Shown here piece after piece: positions 17,354 through 26,252 of a stretch of 64,000 nt of DNA (its first letter is position 1; each line of letters opens with the position of its first letter). A program made the position numbers and the translations under genes. Source of the stretch: Sediminibacterium roseum (lineage in GTDB: Bacteria; Bacteroidota; Bacteroidia; Chitinophagales; Chitinophagaceae); contig NZ_JAACJS010000011.1 of assembly GCF_009939005.1 (NCBI RefSeq), forward strand, positions 152,096 through 216,095. Direction: 5' to 3'. A model generated the notes under the pieces. It saw only the letters and a program-made list of their open reading frames with translations. It made no database searches and was not told the DNA's origin.

Positions 17354-18463
17354 CTAAAGCATATCAAGCAATAAATCGCGTATCCTGTTCCGCATGTTGA
17401 AGATCTTTACATCTTCGTGGTTACAGAGTAACACGATACCCAATTGCTTATCAGGTATAAGTGTGAGCATGGTACGATAGCCGGTATCACTGCCCCCGTG
17501 TTCGATATTTGTTGAACCTCGGTAGGGATAGGAGAACCAACTGAGCCCCACTGATACGTTTCGTTCTTTGTTGGCAAGAAAGGTGGGAGCCATCATCTGC
17601 CGGTGAGTGGCGGGCCGGATAATTTGCCTTCCCCGGTAACTGCCATTGTGCAGGTTCATAATGGCCCAGTGAGCCAATTCTTCCACGTTGGTATTCATTG
17701 TTGAGCTGGGAGCATGCATGCGGTTGTAGGGATAGACCTTAGCAACTTCTGCGGGACGATTGATGTGCGGGCTGGTACGCCTGGAAGGATCGATCTCGCT
17801 ATAAATAAAACTGCTGTTATTCATATCCAAAGGCAGCAGGATATATTTCATTACATAGGATTCGAACGCTTCTCCCGATACTTTCGCAATGAGGGCGGCC
17901 ATTATATCAAAAGCAATATTACTGTAATGGTATTCGCGACCCGGTTCGCTGATCAAAACAGAATCCTTTAATGTGCGCGTGTACCGTTCCGCAGCCCCCG
18001 GATCATTTAGGGCTTTCTCCCATTCATAGTCGTCTACATCTGGCATACCCGAGGTATGGTTCAACAGTTGTTTGATGGAGATCCGCGTGTAACGCGGATC
18101 TTTCATCCGGAAATAAGAAAGGTATTTTGTTAAGGGGTCATCTATATTCAACTGGCCATTTTCCGCCAGGTGCTTCACAGCAGTGGCCGTGAATGTTTTG
18201 GAGATGGATGCGATATGAAAATTGTGAAAGGTCTCCAATCGCTTGCCGGTAGCCTTGTTCGCCATGCCAAATGCCCGCATGTGTACGATGCTGTCGCCAA
18301 GCGTAATGGCCATAGCAATTCCCGGGATATTTGCGGTGTCTACCAACGACTGCACATATGAATCGATCTTGCTAAAGGCCTGCTCCCTTGGTGTTTGGCC
18401 GGAAGCAAGAATGGAACTCCCCAATAAACATAAAAGAACAAAACGTTGGATGGCAGTGCGCAT
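17354..18463 (-). CDS. Secreted serine hydrolase, beta-lactamase/class C PBP family
   Basis: The 369-residue protein has a signal peptide ending ILASGQ. The serine-hydrolase triad motifs are all present: Ser86-x-x-Lys89 (SISK), Tyr180-Ser-Asn182 and His322-Gly-Gly. The family includes class C beta-lactamases, DD-peptidases and esterases, and sequence alone does not separate them. The gene stands alone, convergent with the receiver upstream and with loose spacing on both sides. Location is periplasm or cell surface. Confidence 0.88.
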   Translation of the reverse strand: MRTAIQRFVLLCLLGSSILASGQTPREQAFSKIDSYVQSLVDTANIPGIAMAITLGDSIVHMRAFGMANKATGKRLETFHNFHIASISKTFTATAVKHLAENGQLNIDDPLTKYLSYFRMKDPRYTRISIKQLLNHTSGMPDVDDYEWEKALNDPGAAERYTRTLKDSVLISEPGREYHYSNIAFDIMAALIAKVSGEAFESYVMKYILLPLDMNNSSFIYSEIDPSRRTSPHINRPAEVAKVYPYNRMHAPSSTMNTNVEELAHWAIMNLHNGSYRGRQIIRPATHRQMMAPTFLANKERNVSVGLSWFSYPYRGSTNIEHGGSDTGYRTMLTLIPDKQLGIVLLCNHEDVKIFNMRNRIRDLLLDML

Positions 18464-18671
18464 GGTTCACTTTTTAGAATCATAAGACGGATAACCGCGC
18501 CGTAAGTTACAGTTAAGCGGGCCAGAGATTACGATCTGATTTCGAATGGTCGTATTACTTGACAACATGTTGATCCTGCATTCCTGCCACAACCAGCATG
18601 CTCCCTTTCCGGGGTCAAGCGGCGCGGATTCAGTATACCATCAACATGCAGCGTTATGCTAACCGGATCAT

Positions 18672-19322
18672 TTAGCGTAAACTGTCAGCAAGCCTGTTAT
18701 ACCGTACAGAACTCATCTGCTCCCGGATCGCTTCCATCAATAAGGAAAATGCTTCTGCCGGCATAAAGGATCTACAACCTTTAAGCATACCCAAACTGTC
18801 CGCATCAGGCTGCGCGGGAACCGTGTATTTCATCCACAAAAGCATCACAGGAAAAGAGATCCCCTGCATGATGGACATCCTGTGCTGTACCAGTTCATCG
18901 TCGGTAAAATATTTTTGAAGCAATGGTTCCGTTACCGTTTCTTCTTCATAAATGTGTTCAAGATAACGGCTGTGGAATATAGAGAAATCGATATAAAAGC
19001 GATGGATCTCCTCCGCAGTCTCACTGCCGGTAAACGCGCGCATTCTTTGTTCCAGTGCATCCTGGATGCCTTCCAGTTCTTCATGATCCTGTTTGTCATG
19101 GTCAGAAGCGCCGGGCAACCGTTCTTCCAGATGCCGGAGTGTGTGTTCATTTTCCGTGTGAACATGATCTTTCAACAGAACGAACATATCATCACCCAAT
19201 TGTATGAGTTGTTGCAGTTCCTGCGGGTTGGCGAAATCTGTGCATCCGAGGTAGAATGAAAATTGTGCGAGTACATTGCGCAGCCCCTTATGCGGCGCAG
19301 CAAAAGAAGAAATTCTTGGCAT
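18672..19322 (-). CDS. Hemerythrin HHE-domain protein
   Basis: The 216-residue helical protein has spaced metal-ligand candidates: His11 (PHKGLR), a DHVHTENEH cluster, SDHDKQDHEELE and FHSRYLEHIYEEE, the pattern of the four-helix HHE diiron domain. These proteins bind oxygen or nitric oxide or act in iron handling and nitrosative stress. The last 70 residues are an extra helical region. It sits beside an AraC regulator (61 bp, same strand) that may control it; no operator was recognised. Confidence 0.75.
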   Translation of the reverse strand: MPRISSFAAPHKGLRNVLAQFSFYLGCTDFANPQELQQLIQLGDDMFVLLKDHVHTENEHTLRHLEERLPGASDHDKQDHEELEGIQDALEQRMRAFTGSETAEEIHRFYIDFSIFHSRYLEHIYEEETVTEPLLQKYFTDDELVQHRMSIMQGISFPVMLLWMKYTVPAQPDADSLGMLKGCRSFMPAEAFSLLMEAIREQMSSVRYNRLADSLR

Positions 19323-19383
19323 GTGACGTAGTTTTGATCACAAAATTGCCCCTCCTGCTTTGCACCCGATTGTAAAAATCCGT

Positions 19384-20151
19384 TTATCTATCGCGGGAGA
19401 AAAATTCCTTTGGTGTTTCGCCTGTGAACTGTTTGAATTCTTTGATGAAATGCGCCTGATCGTAAAATCCGGCTTCGTAAGCAGCTGCTGTAAATGAATC
19501 CTGCTTTTTTTGCTGGCCGATCAAATGGTGCATCCTTACGATCGAAGCAAACTTTTTAGGCGAGGCCCCCACCAACTGCCTGAACTTTTTTTCAAGAGGA
19601 CTGTGGCTGGTATGAAGCTGCGTTGCGAGGTCCCTGATCCTGATGCTCCCTTTGTGCTGATTGATGATTGAAATGGCGGCCGTGATCATTTGGTCCGGTG
19701 TTGCCTCCCGCTTGCGGTTCAGAAGAAAATGTTCCATAACAGTTATGCGCTCCGCATCCGTCTTCGCCTCGCATAGCTGCTCTTCCAGTACCATCAATTC
19801 GGATCTCAACATCAGGTGGTCGAGCGAAACACTCTGCTGAAAAAGTTCGTGCAACGGGAACCTGAAGAACGTTGCTGCTCCGCCAGGATTAAAAAATACC
19901 AGTATTGTATTTGTGTGCCGGTCATTGCGAAAGATCCTTACATGGTCGCGCAAGCCGGTGATCCCGCTATGCGACAAAGCAACTTCCGTATTGTTTTCAA
20001 TGTATGAAAGACGTCCTGAATATTGAAAACCGATCACGATACCCGTATCGGGTAAGACGCCATACGTTTCCTCTGTTTCTACTTTTGTGATCGCGAACGA
20101 TTTTACAAAAGGTTGTAATTCGGCACAGGGTACATAGCTAGTTAAGCTCAT
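19384..20151 (-). CDS. AraC-family transcriptional regulator
   Basis: The 255-residue protein starts MSLTSYVPCAELQPFV. An earlier frame start at 20184 adds a hydrophobic tail not expected here. The N-terminal 150 residues are a beta-rich cupin-like sensor. The C-terminal 100 residues carry two helix-turn-helix motifs (IRIRDLATQLHTSHSPLEKKF and FTAAAYEAGFYDQAHFIKEF) ending in FTGETPKEF, typical of AraC DNA-binding domains. Targets may include the adjacent hemerythrin gene or the divergent mnmH-selD pair. Confidence 0.85.
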   Translation of the reverse strand: MSLTSYVPCAELQPFVKSFAITKVETEETYGVLPDTGIVIGFQYSGRLSYIENNTEVALSHSGITGLRDHVRIFRNDRHTNTILVFFNPGGAATFFRFPLHELFQQSVSLDHLMLRSELMVLEEQLCEAKTDAERITVMEHFLLNRKREATPDQMITAAISIINQHKGSIRIRDLATQLHTSHSPLEKKFRQLVGASPKKFASIVRMHHLIGQQKKQDSFTAAAYEAGFYDQAHFIKEFKQFTGETPKEFFSRDR

Positions 20152-20271
20152 ACTGAAAAATACAAAAATTGCAGCGAATAACACTGAAACCCATAACCAT
20201 TAACGTGCAAAAAAAAAGCTTCGATTTCAACCCTGCGTAAGAATGAAGCTATTAAAGCTACAGGCAAATGG

Positions 20272-20301
20272 TTGTATGGGTGTACCTTACGATTATATTT
20301 G
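20272..20301 (+). promoter_or_regulatory. Strong Bacteroidota promoter of mnmH-selD
   Basis: TTG (20272-20274), 19 bp, then TATATTTG (20294-20301) is an exact match to TTG-N19-TAnnTTTG. The mnmH ATG at 20306 lies only 4 bp past the -7 element, so the transcript should be leaderless or nearly so. Confidence 0.75.
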
Positions 20302-20305
20302 CCTA

Positions 20306-21346
20306 ATGGTTCATAAGGTCACAATCAACGAACTGCTCACAACACACGCCGCACTGCCCATCATGGATGTGAGGGCGCCGGCCGAATTTTCGCATGGCCA
20401 TATACCCGGCGCATACAATCTTCCCCTCTTCACCAATGAGGAGCGCGCCCAGGTAGGAATTACCTATAAAGAGCAGGGCCGTGATGCTGCCGTATTACTG
20501 GGCTTTGATATCACGGGTCAAAAATGGTCAGGTTTTATTAAAGAAGCGCTGAACCAGGCCCCTGGTAAGAAAATAGCCGTTCACTGCTGGCGCGGTGGTA
20601 TGCGCAGCGGTGCGATGGCATGGGCACTTGATTTTTACGGGTTTGATGTTTACCAACTGGAAGGCGGTTATAAAACCTATCGGAAGCATGTACTTGAACA
20701 GTTTGAAAAAGCCTATCCATTGCAATTGATTGGAGGGATGACGGGTTCGGGAAAGACCTTGCTTTTGCAGGCGCTGCGAAACAAAGGCGAGCAGGTTGTC
20801 GACCTGGAAGACCTGGCGCAACACCGCGGATCGAGTTATGGATCGATGAACCATCTTATGCAACCTACACAGGAACAATTTGAAAACAACCTGGCGCAGT
20901 CGTTGGCCAAACTGGATCCAAACAGGCGTATATGGCTGGAAGATGAAAGCGCGATGATCGGCAAATGCAGTATACCCCGCTCATTCTGGAAACAGATGCG
21001 TGAAGTTCCTTTGCTGAATATCAGCATTCCTTTTGAACAACGCGTTAATACCCTTGTTGCGGAGTATGGCAGCCTCGATAAATCGTTCCTCGCAGCATGC
21101 ACCGGGCGGATATGGAAACGGCTCGGCCCCGAACAAACCAAGCGTGCTGTAGCGGCAATACAGGAGGACCGTATGGCTGACTTCATCCGTGAGGTGCTCC
21201 GTTATTATGACAAAACCTATACAACGGGATTGAACAACCGGCCGCCGGGTAGTGTAATGTCTGTTGACTTCGATCATACAGATGCGGCAGAACAGGCGGC
21301 ACATATACTTGAACTAATAGCAAAACATGAACACACAGGAAATTAA
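20306..21346 (+). CDS. mnmH: tRNA 2-selenouridine synthase MnmH
   Basis: The 346-residue protein has an N-terminal rhodanese domain with catalytic Cys94 in [10 protein letters not shown], then a P-loop (GGMTGSGKT, 143-151). This is the two-domain build of MnmH/SelU, which replaces sulfur with selenium at wobble U34 of Lys, Glu and Gln tRNAs using selenophosphate. The start at 20306 fits both the family N-terminus and the promoter; a frame start at 20243 lies upstream of the promoter box. It overlaps selD by 20 bp, which supplies the selenophosphate donor. It indicates selenium use in tRNA modification without any sign of selenoprotein synthesis here. Confidence 0.93.
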   Translation: MVHKVTINELLTTHAALPIMDVRAPAEFSHGHIPGAYNLPLFTNEERAQVGITYKEQGRDAAVLLGFDITGQKWSGFIKEALNQAPGKKIAVHCWRGGMRSGAMAWALDFYGFDVYQLEGGYKTYRKHVLEQFEKAYPLQLIGGMTGSGKTLLLQALRNKGEQVVDLEDLAQHRGSSYGSMNHLMQPTQEQFENNLAQSLAKLDPNRRIWLEDESAMIGKCSIPRSFWKQMREVPLLNISIPFEQRVNTLVAEYGSLDKSFLAACTGRIWKRLGPEQTKRAVAAIQEDRMADFIREVLRYYDKTYTTGLNNRPPGSVMSVDFDHTDAAEQAAHILELIAKHEHTGN

Positions 21347-22376
21347 ACTGACACAATACTCGCATGGCGCGGGTTGCGGATGTAAACTGAGTCCCGCTGT
21401 ATTGGACAGGATACTACACAGCGATGTTGCGAGGACCATTGATCCCAACCTGCTGGTTGGTAACGACAAGCGCGACGATGCGGCCGTGCTTGATTTAGGG
21501 AATGGAACCGCACTGATCTCCACCACCGACTTCTTCATGCCCATCGTAGACAGCGCTTATGATTTTGGCCGTATTGCATCAGCCAATGCGATCAGTGATG
21601 TATATGCGATGGGTGGCAAACCCGTATTGGCCATTGCAATACTGGGTTGGCCGATAGACAAACTGGCTCCGGAAATCGCGCAGGAAGTGTTGAAAGGCGC
21701 CCGCGCCATCTGTGCAGAAGCAGGCATCACCCTTGCCGGTGGCCACAGCATCGACTGCCCGGAACCCGTGTTCGGGTTGAGCGTGAACGGCCTGGTAAAT
21801 ACCCACCAGTTGAAACAAAACTCAACGGCTACCGAAGGCTGTCGCCTGTACCTCACAAAAGAGCTGGGCGTTGGCATTTTGTCTACGGCGCAGAAAAGAG
21901 GAATATTGCGGGAGGAAGACGCTGCTGTCGCGTTACGCAGTATGACAACGCTTAACAAGGCAGGTGAATTATTCGGCAAGCTATCATACGTAACGGCCCT
22001 CACAGACGTAACAGGTTTTGGCTTATTGGGTCATCTCACAGAAATGTGCGAAGGCAGCGGATTGGCAGCGGAAATCGAATTTGACAAAGTGCCTGTTATT
22101 CCTTCGGTGCCTTACTATCTTGAACAGAAATGTTTCCCCGGCGGCACCACGCGTAACTGGAACAGTTATGGAACAAAGATCAGCAGCCTCTCTGATGAGC
22201 AGAAATACATACTGGCCGATCCGCAGACCAGTGGTGGCCTGCTGGTGGCAATAGAGGAATCTCATGCAGAAGCATTCGAAAATATTTGGAGGCAAAACGA
22301 CGTCTCAAAACATGATCCTGTTTCTTTTGGGAGGTTGGTCGCTAAAAACGCCGGGCATATTGTTACGGTTTTTTAG
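21327..22376 (+). CDS. selD: Selenide, water dikinase SelD
   Basis: The 349-residue enzyme makes selenophosphate from selenide and ATP. The N-terminal [13 protein letters not shown] motif holds Cys17 and Lys20, the same as in E. coli SelD, so this is the Cys form and not the Sec form. DVYAMGG and the AIRS-type C-terminal domain ([10 protein letters not shown]) are present. Full length for the family. It is translated from a start inside mnmH, suggesting coupled translation. No terminator with a U tract follows; a palindromic repeat lies 86 bp downstream. Confidence 0.96.
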   Translation: MNTQEIKLTQYSHGAGCGCKLSPAVLDRILHSDVARTIDPNLLVGNDKRDDAAVLDLGNGTALISTTDFFMPIVDSAYDFGRIASANAISDVYAMGGKPVLAIAILGWPIDKLAPEIAQEVLKGARAICAEAGITLAGGHSIDCPEPVFGLSVNGLVNTHQLKQNSTATEGCRLYLTKELGVGILSTAQKRGILREEDAAVALRSMTTLNKAGELFGKLSYVTALTDVTGFGLLGHLTEMCEGSGLAAEIEFDKVPVIPSVPYYLEQKCFPGGTTRNWNSYGTKISSLSDEQKYILADPQTSGGLLVAIEESHAEAFENIWRQNDVSKHDPVSFGRLVAKNAGHIVTVF

Positions 22377-22462
22377 TTGTTCCTGGCAAGTCCATTATTG
22401 ATACGCAAATGATTTTGACGCAAACCAAAATGAAGAAGTAAGGCTAAATACATTTTTTATCA

Positions 22463-22492
22463 GTCTACCTAATCCTTTCGGCTTAGGTAGAC
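22463..22492. repeat. Dispersed palindromic hairpin element, copy 1
   Basis: A perfect 10-bp stem (22463-22472 with 22483-22492) is capped, on the minus strand, by CC-GAAA-GG. Relative to other copies the stem carries matched changes (GTCTACC/GGTAGAC here against GTCCACC/GGTGGAC), so base pairing is preserved. It lies between the convergent selD and GrpB-family genes and could also help termination. The T-arm-like tail is poorly preserved here. Confidence 0.75.
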
Positions 22493-22584
22493 AATGCAGC
22501 CGCGAGATAATGAGATTGGATCCCTGGTTTCGCGACCAGGTTCGTTCCGAATCTGATAAACAACAGTATTGCTGTTCCGCCTTC

Positions 22585-23151
22585 TTATCGGTTCGCGTTC
22601 AAGATATCCTCCAGTTCCGCATCGTTCATACCGCAGGTTTTAAGCACCGAGATGATAAACCCGGTTTTTTGTACAGAATACGTTTCACGGGTCATTTCCT
22701 TGTCTTCTGTCAATTCTTTTTTGAGGCCGGCATATTTTTTTACGAGCCCCGGGTCTTTCCGCAGGGCATCCCTGAACGTGATGTGATTTTTGAGGGCCAG
22801 GCTGTCTGCCATACAAACGTAAAGATGATGGGCCTGGAACTTTTTTGATCGATCAGCAAAGGGTACGTGATCATCCACCCTGCCGAACGAGAAGCGTCCT
22901 TTTACACCCTGTTCACCTTTTGGATAATACCCTAGCGTGATCAGTCTCTGCTCAATTTCACTTAGCTGCGAAACGTGGAGCACAATGATGTCAATATCAA
23001 GTATCGGTTTAGCACATAGCCCCGGAACAGCGGTACTACCAACATGCTCGATATCTATGTTTATCCCCGTCAGCTTCATTGATATAACACCGCTGATGCT
23101 TTTGAATTCAGTCTTCCAACCGGGATTATAGGGTTCTATCAATTTTAGCAT
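22585..23151 (-). CDS. GrpB-family (UPF0157) nucleotidyltransferase-like protein
   Basis: The 188-residue protein has the GrpB signature: an opening LIEPYNPGWKTEF, IEHVGSTAVPGLCAKPILDIDI (nucleotidyltransferase-like active site with the two Asp), and HHLYVC. The family belongs to the polymerase-beta nucleotidyltransferase fold; the substrate is unknown, with proposed links to CoA or nucleotide metabolism. Length is normal. It is a single gene, convergent to selD. Confidence 0.88.
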   Translation of the reverse strand: MLKLIEPYNPGWKTEFKSISGVISMKLTGINIDIEHVGSTAVPGLCAKPILDIDIIVLHVSQLSEIEQRLITLGYYPKGEQGVKGRFSFGRVDDHVPFADRSKKFQAHHLYVCMADSLALKNHITFRDALRKDPGLVKKYAGLKKELTEDKEMTRETYSVQKTGFIISVLKTCGMNDAELEDILNANR

Positions 23152-23270
23152 ACACTATGATTCGCAGAAAGGGTAAAATTATCACTAAGCTGGCGGCATT
23201 TTTTCAAATGCAAAAATAATGTGGACCGATAAAATTGAAACCAGCGTGAAACTCACTTTCAAACGATCTA

Positions 23271-23933
23271 TCAGGATTGTAAGGAGATGGTGGAGACTGT
23301 GTAAAATACCGTATCAATAAAAAACAATGTGGCAGAACTTACAAGAACGTTTTCATCATGCATGTCCTCTAAAATCAGTCCCAACTCTTTATTAAGGTAA
23401 TCGTTTCTTCGGGTATTTTCAAACCCGTTATAAGCTAATAATTTTTTTATATTATCGATCTCAACCTGGGCGTCCGACACGATAAATGGTTGCTTCATAA
23501 CGGCAAGCAGGGCATCGTTCTCTTTTGTAAATCCAACCAGTGAATAGGCAGTATTTGGAAATATAAGATTATGTAAAAGAATGCTGTTAAAAAACTCAAG
23601 CCATGTTGCGTAGTACACGGCATCATTCACTTTGATCACGTTCTTCCCATCTTTTGCCAAATAAACACGCGCTTCTCCACCCCTCGTCAGAAATCGATCT
23701 TCACCCGGGAGATCCGTAACCCATAAATTATTTTCCGTACTGTACTTTTCTAGCAGTTGGGCCTGCTCTTCTTTGATGACTGATTTACCTTCGAAGTCAA
23801 TTTTAACCGTTGTACTTGTAGCAAAGCTTGCTGATAGGAGATTTCTGATTGTTGTGCAAGTATCCGATGGCCCCTCAATGACAGTTCCTGCAGTGATATT
23901 TTCAATTCTCTTTCGGGTATCATCGGGTAACAT
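23271..23933 (-). CDS. Small atypical protein-kinase-like protein
   Basis: This 220-residue protein has the minimal kinase pattern: a Gly-rich loop (GGEARVYL, 85-92), an invariant-type Lys101 in NVIKVND, a catalytic Asp190-Met-His192-x-x-Asn195 (LEDMHDENVL) and a later metal-binding Asp207 (FIDTVF). The pattern fits the kinase domains found in polyvalent proteins of phages and conjugative elements, here free-standing. The cDNA is AT-richer than its neighbours and it has no operon partner, which hints at transfer. It may phosphorylate a protein or small molecule; the target is unknown. Confidence 0.6.
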   Translation of the reverse strand: MLPDDTRKRIENITAGTVIEGPSDTCTTIRNLLSASFATSTTVKIDFEGKSVIKEEQAQLLEKYSTENNLWVTDLPGEDRFLTRGGEARVYLAKDGKNVIKVNDAVYYATWLEFFNSILLHNLIFPNTAYSLVGFTKENDALLAVMKQPFIVSDAQVEIDNIKKLLAYNGFENTRRNDYLNKELGLILEDMHDENVLVSSATLFFIDTVFYTVSTISLQS

Positions 23934-24045
23934 TTTACTGTAAAATTAATAAAAATATCGAGAATACATTCCCGCCTGAGATGTGATCGCTCAATACCCA
24001 ATTAAACTAATATAAATTTTAATTAGCATATGTCCGTCTATGCCT

Positions 24046-24108
24046 GTCCAACTACGCCTATCGGATCGGTGGACGAGTCCAATAGAGGGAATGGAATCGA
24101 ACCGGTGA
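24046..24108. repeat. Dispersed hairpin plus T-arm-like element, copy 2
   Basis: The hairpin half (24046-24074) is a decayed version of the GTCCACC/GGTGGAC stem. The tail (24075-24108) contains ggaatcgaacc-type sequence, which on the minus strand reads GGTTCGATTCC like a tRNA T-arm. The rest of the 310-bp intergenic stretch 23934-24243 holds a tRNA-like but non-folding segment on the minus strand (to about 24165) and nothing else that I recognise. Confidence 0.6.
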
Positions 24109-24243
24109 TGCCCATTCTGTTACTGTTGGGCACTACCGATGCAATAAATTGACACCAATCAATTTCCCGAACGATAGTGATTTCCCGCAATTAAACGCAC
24201 TACAGCGGTTCAGTTGATCGGCCGGGCAATCTGCTCAAAAGAC

Positions 24244-24741
24244 CTAGGGATTTGTTATCGGAATCCTGATATCACGTTTAATCGTATCAAGTACAATCGT
24301 ACTCTGCAGTTTTGCGATATTGGAGACTTCTCCCAACTTGTCAACGAAAAAACTACGGTAAGACTTCATGTCGTGTACAATCACTTTGATCATAAAGTCA
24401 TGTTCTCCTCCAACCGTGTAAAATTCAACAACTTCCGGAAAGGAGGTAATGGCCTTGATGAACTTTCGCCCATTTACAGAAGAATGTTCTTTTAAAACAA
24501 TGTTCACAAAGAAAACAACGATCTGCTCAAATTTTTCCTGGTTTAAAATGGCTGCGTAGCGATCGATGATGCCATTTGCTTCAAGCCTCTTCAGCCTTTC
24601 ATGTACAGGTGTCGGAGACATATTGACCCTGCTGGCCAGTTCCCGGATCGAAATCCGGGCGTCGTCCTGCAGCGCGTTTAGAATTTTGCAATCGTTTGAA
24701 TCAAGTGCAAACGACCCCTGCGAAGGTTGTTCTTTCTTCAT
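24244..24741 (-). CDS. Lrp/AsnC-family transcriptional regulator
   Basis: The 165-residue protein has an N-terminal winged helix (LDSNDCKILNALQDDARISI, then ISIRELASRVNMSPTPVHERLKRLE) and a C-terminal RAM ligand-binding domain (about 85-155, EFYTVGGEHDFMIKV). This family senses amino acids and wraps DNA as octamers. The gene is divergent from an MFS exporter. Three ATTTGTTCT-type motifs in the shared 115-bp region are likely binding sites, pointing to amino-acid-responsive control of the exporter and of itself. Confidence 0.9.
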   Translation of the reverse strand: MKKEQPSQGSFALDSNDCKILNALQDDARISIRELASRVNMSPTPVHERLKRLEANGIIDRYAAILNQEKFEQIVVFFVNIVLKEHSSVNGRKFIKAITSFPEVVEFYTVGGEHDFMIKVIVHDMKSYRSFFVDKLGEVSNIAKLQSTIVLDTIKRDIRIPITNP

Positions 24742-24764
24742 ATTGAAAAGTTTAAGGGTAAGAC

Positions 24765-24832
24765 CATTTGTTCTTATATATCAATTACAAAATCATCATT
24801 TGTTCTTATTTTTCCGCATCAGCAGAACAAAT
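24765..24832. promoter_or_regulatory. Candidate Lrp operator array
   Basis: CATTTGTTCTTAT occurs twice as a perfect 13-bp direct repeat (24765-24777 and 24797-24809), 32 bp apart, about three helical turns. The inverted core AGAACAAAT follows at 24824-24832. The array fills the divergent lrp/MFS promoter region. Confidence 0.6.
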
Positions 24833-24856
24833 TTAAAATCAATTTATGTTGCATTG

Positions 24857-26206
24857 ATGAAAATAATCTCCAGCAAAAAGAAAACAATCATTCTCTGTCT
24901 TGCTTGTTGTGCCATATTCTTTGAAGCATTCGACGTGTCTGTTGTAAACCTTTCGCTCACGACAATAGCTGCCGGATTTCATTTGTCGTTGGCCGATGCA
25001 CAATGGATACAGACCATTTACCTTGTCAGTTTTGGAAGCTTCCTGCTTTTGGGCGGAAGATTGGTAGATGCCTACGGCCACAAGAAAATCTATCTCGCGG
25101 GAATGGGGATCTTTGGCGCCGCATCTGCATTTGCCTTCCTGAGCGCCAGCCTACCCCCGCTCCTGCTCATCAGGGGCCTGCAAGGGTTTGGGGCCGCACT
25201 TGCTATGCCTGCCGGGATTGCCATGCTTTCCGCTTATTTCGGGGAAGGAAAAGAAAGAAATACTGCGTTTGGAATCTTCGGGTCTTTTGCAGCATTGGGG
25301 TTCGCAATGGGCTTGGCACTCGGCGGCATCATCACTGCATATGTTGATTGGCACTGGATCTTCAGCATTAATGTTCCCGCATTTATCCTGATCCTTTTTA
25401 CAGGAATACTGATCCCGAACGATGCGCCGGCTGGTGTTGGAATGCCTGCATACACAAGTTCGCTTTGGCTGATTGCATCGCTCATCCTGCTCAGTTATGC
25501 TACACACGAACTGCCCTTGCTGCAGTGGAAAGGCATTGCCGGCATCGGGATTGCGTTGGTATCAATATATGCACTGCTGCGTTACGACCGTAAAACAAAA
25601 GCTCCTTTTTTCAATGAGAACATCTTTAATCCTGCAGCTTTAAAGGCACAATTGTGCTCCGTACTGCTTGGGGCAGGATTTTTAAGTTTTGTTTTTATTG
25701 CCACGCTTGCACTGTCGCAGGAATTTAATTTAGACAGTAAAACGATAGGCCTCGTGTTGTTCCCGTTCAGCATTGTTTCCGCATTGGTATCAAAATACCT
25801 GTTGCCATTGTTGTTCGCCCGAACGGGTGTGGTTAACACGACAGGTATCGCTTTTACCATGCTTTTTATCGGGTCGGCATTGCTGCTGATCACTTTGGAG
25901 TTCCATTGCTTACCGCTGCTTGTTATAGCAATTGCATTGGTGAACAGCCTGGGTATTGCCATCGCCTATCCAGCGCTAACCATCCTTTCGCTTACAGGTG
26001 TAAAGAAAGAAAATCAAGGAACAGCTGCCGGAATGCAATCATCCTTATACACGATCGGAACCAGTATCGGCATTTCTATTACCGGGCTTTTTTTTAAATC
26101 ATTCAGCCAGGTACCTGGTAACCTGCCGCTGTTTGCACCGGCCATTTTTATTATGCTTTTACCTGGAGCAGCTATTGTTATCCTCAAGACCCGGGCATTG
26201 CATTAA
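24857..26206 (+). CDS. MFS transporter, EmrB/QacA-like drug or metabolite exporter
   Basis: The 449-residue inner-membrane protein has about 14 hydrophobic segments. It shows motif A in LLGGRLVDAYGHKKIYLAG and motif C-like Gly/Pro-rich segments (FGIFGSFAALGFAMGLALGG), typical of drug:H+ antiporters of the 14-TM class. The start is set at the ATG at 24857 because the longer frame from 24566 crosses the divergent regulator. Regulation by the adjacent Lrp is likely. The substrate is unknown; an amino acid or toxic metabolite is suggested by the regulator type. Confidence 0.88.
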   Translation: MKIISSKKKTIILCLACCAIFFEAFDVSVVNLSLTTIAAGFHLSLADAQWIQTIYLVSFGSFLLLGGRLVDAYGHKKIYLAGMGIFGAASAFAFLSASLPPLLLIRGLQGFGAALAMPAGIAMLSAYFGEGKERNTAFGIFGSFAALGFAMGLALGGIITAYVDWHWIFSINVPAFILILFTGILIPNDAPAGVGMPAYTSSLWLIASLILLSYATHELPLLQWKGIAGIGIALVSIYALLRYDRKTKAPFFNENIFNPAALKAQLCSVLLGAGFLSFVFIATLALSQEFNLDSKTIGLVLFPFSIVSALVSKYLLPLLFARTGVVNTTGIAFTMLFIGSALLLITLEFHCLPLLVIAIALVNSLGIAIAYPALTILSLTGVKKENQGTAAGMQSSLYTIGTSIGISITGLFFKSFSQVPGNLPLFAPAIFIMLLPGAAIVILKTRALH

Positions 26207-26252
26207 AAATACCCTATACAAACAGGTCAGCCCCGGCATGGTATGAGGGCCG

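Noticed and set aside
24075..24165. tRNA-like segment on the minus strand (GGTAGTGCCC, GGTTCGATTCC)
   Set aside because: The T-stem has two mismatches, the anticodon loop would be 12 nt and no acceptor stem forms. At best a tRNA remnant attached to the dispersed repeat.
24566..24856. Longer start for the MFS exporter
   Set aside because: It crosses the divergent lrp gene and its operator region and would bury the first membrane helix behind about 97 unrelated residues.
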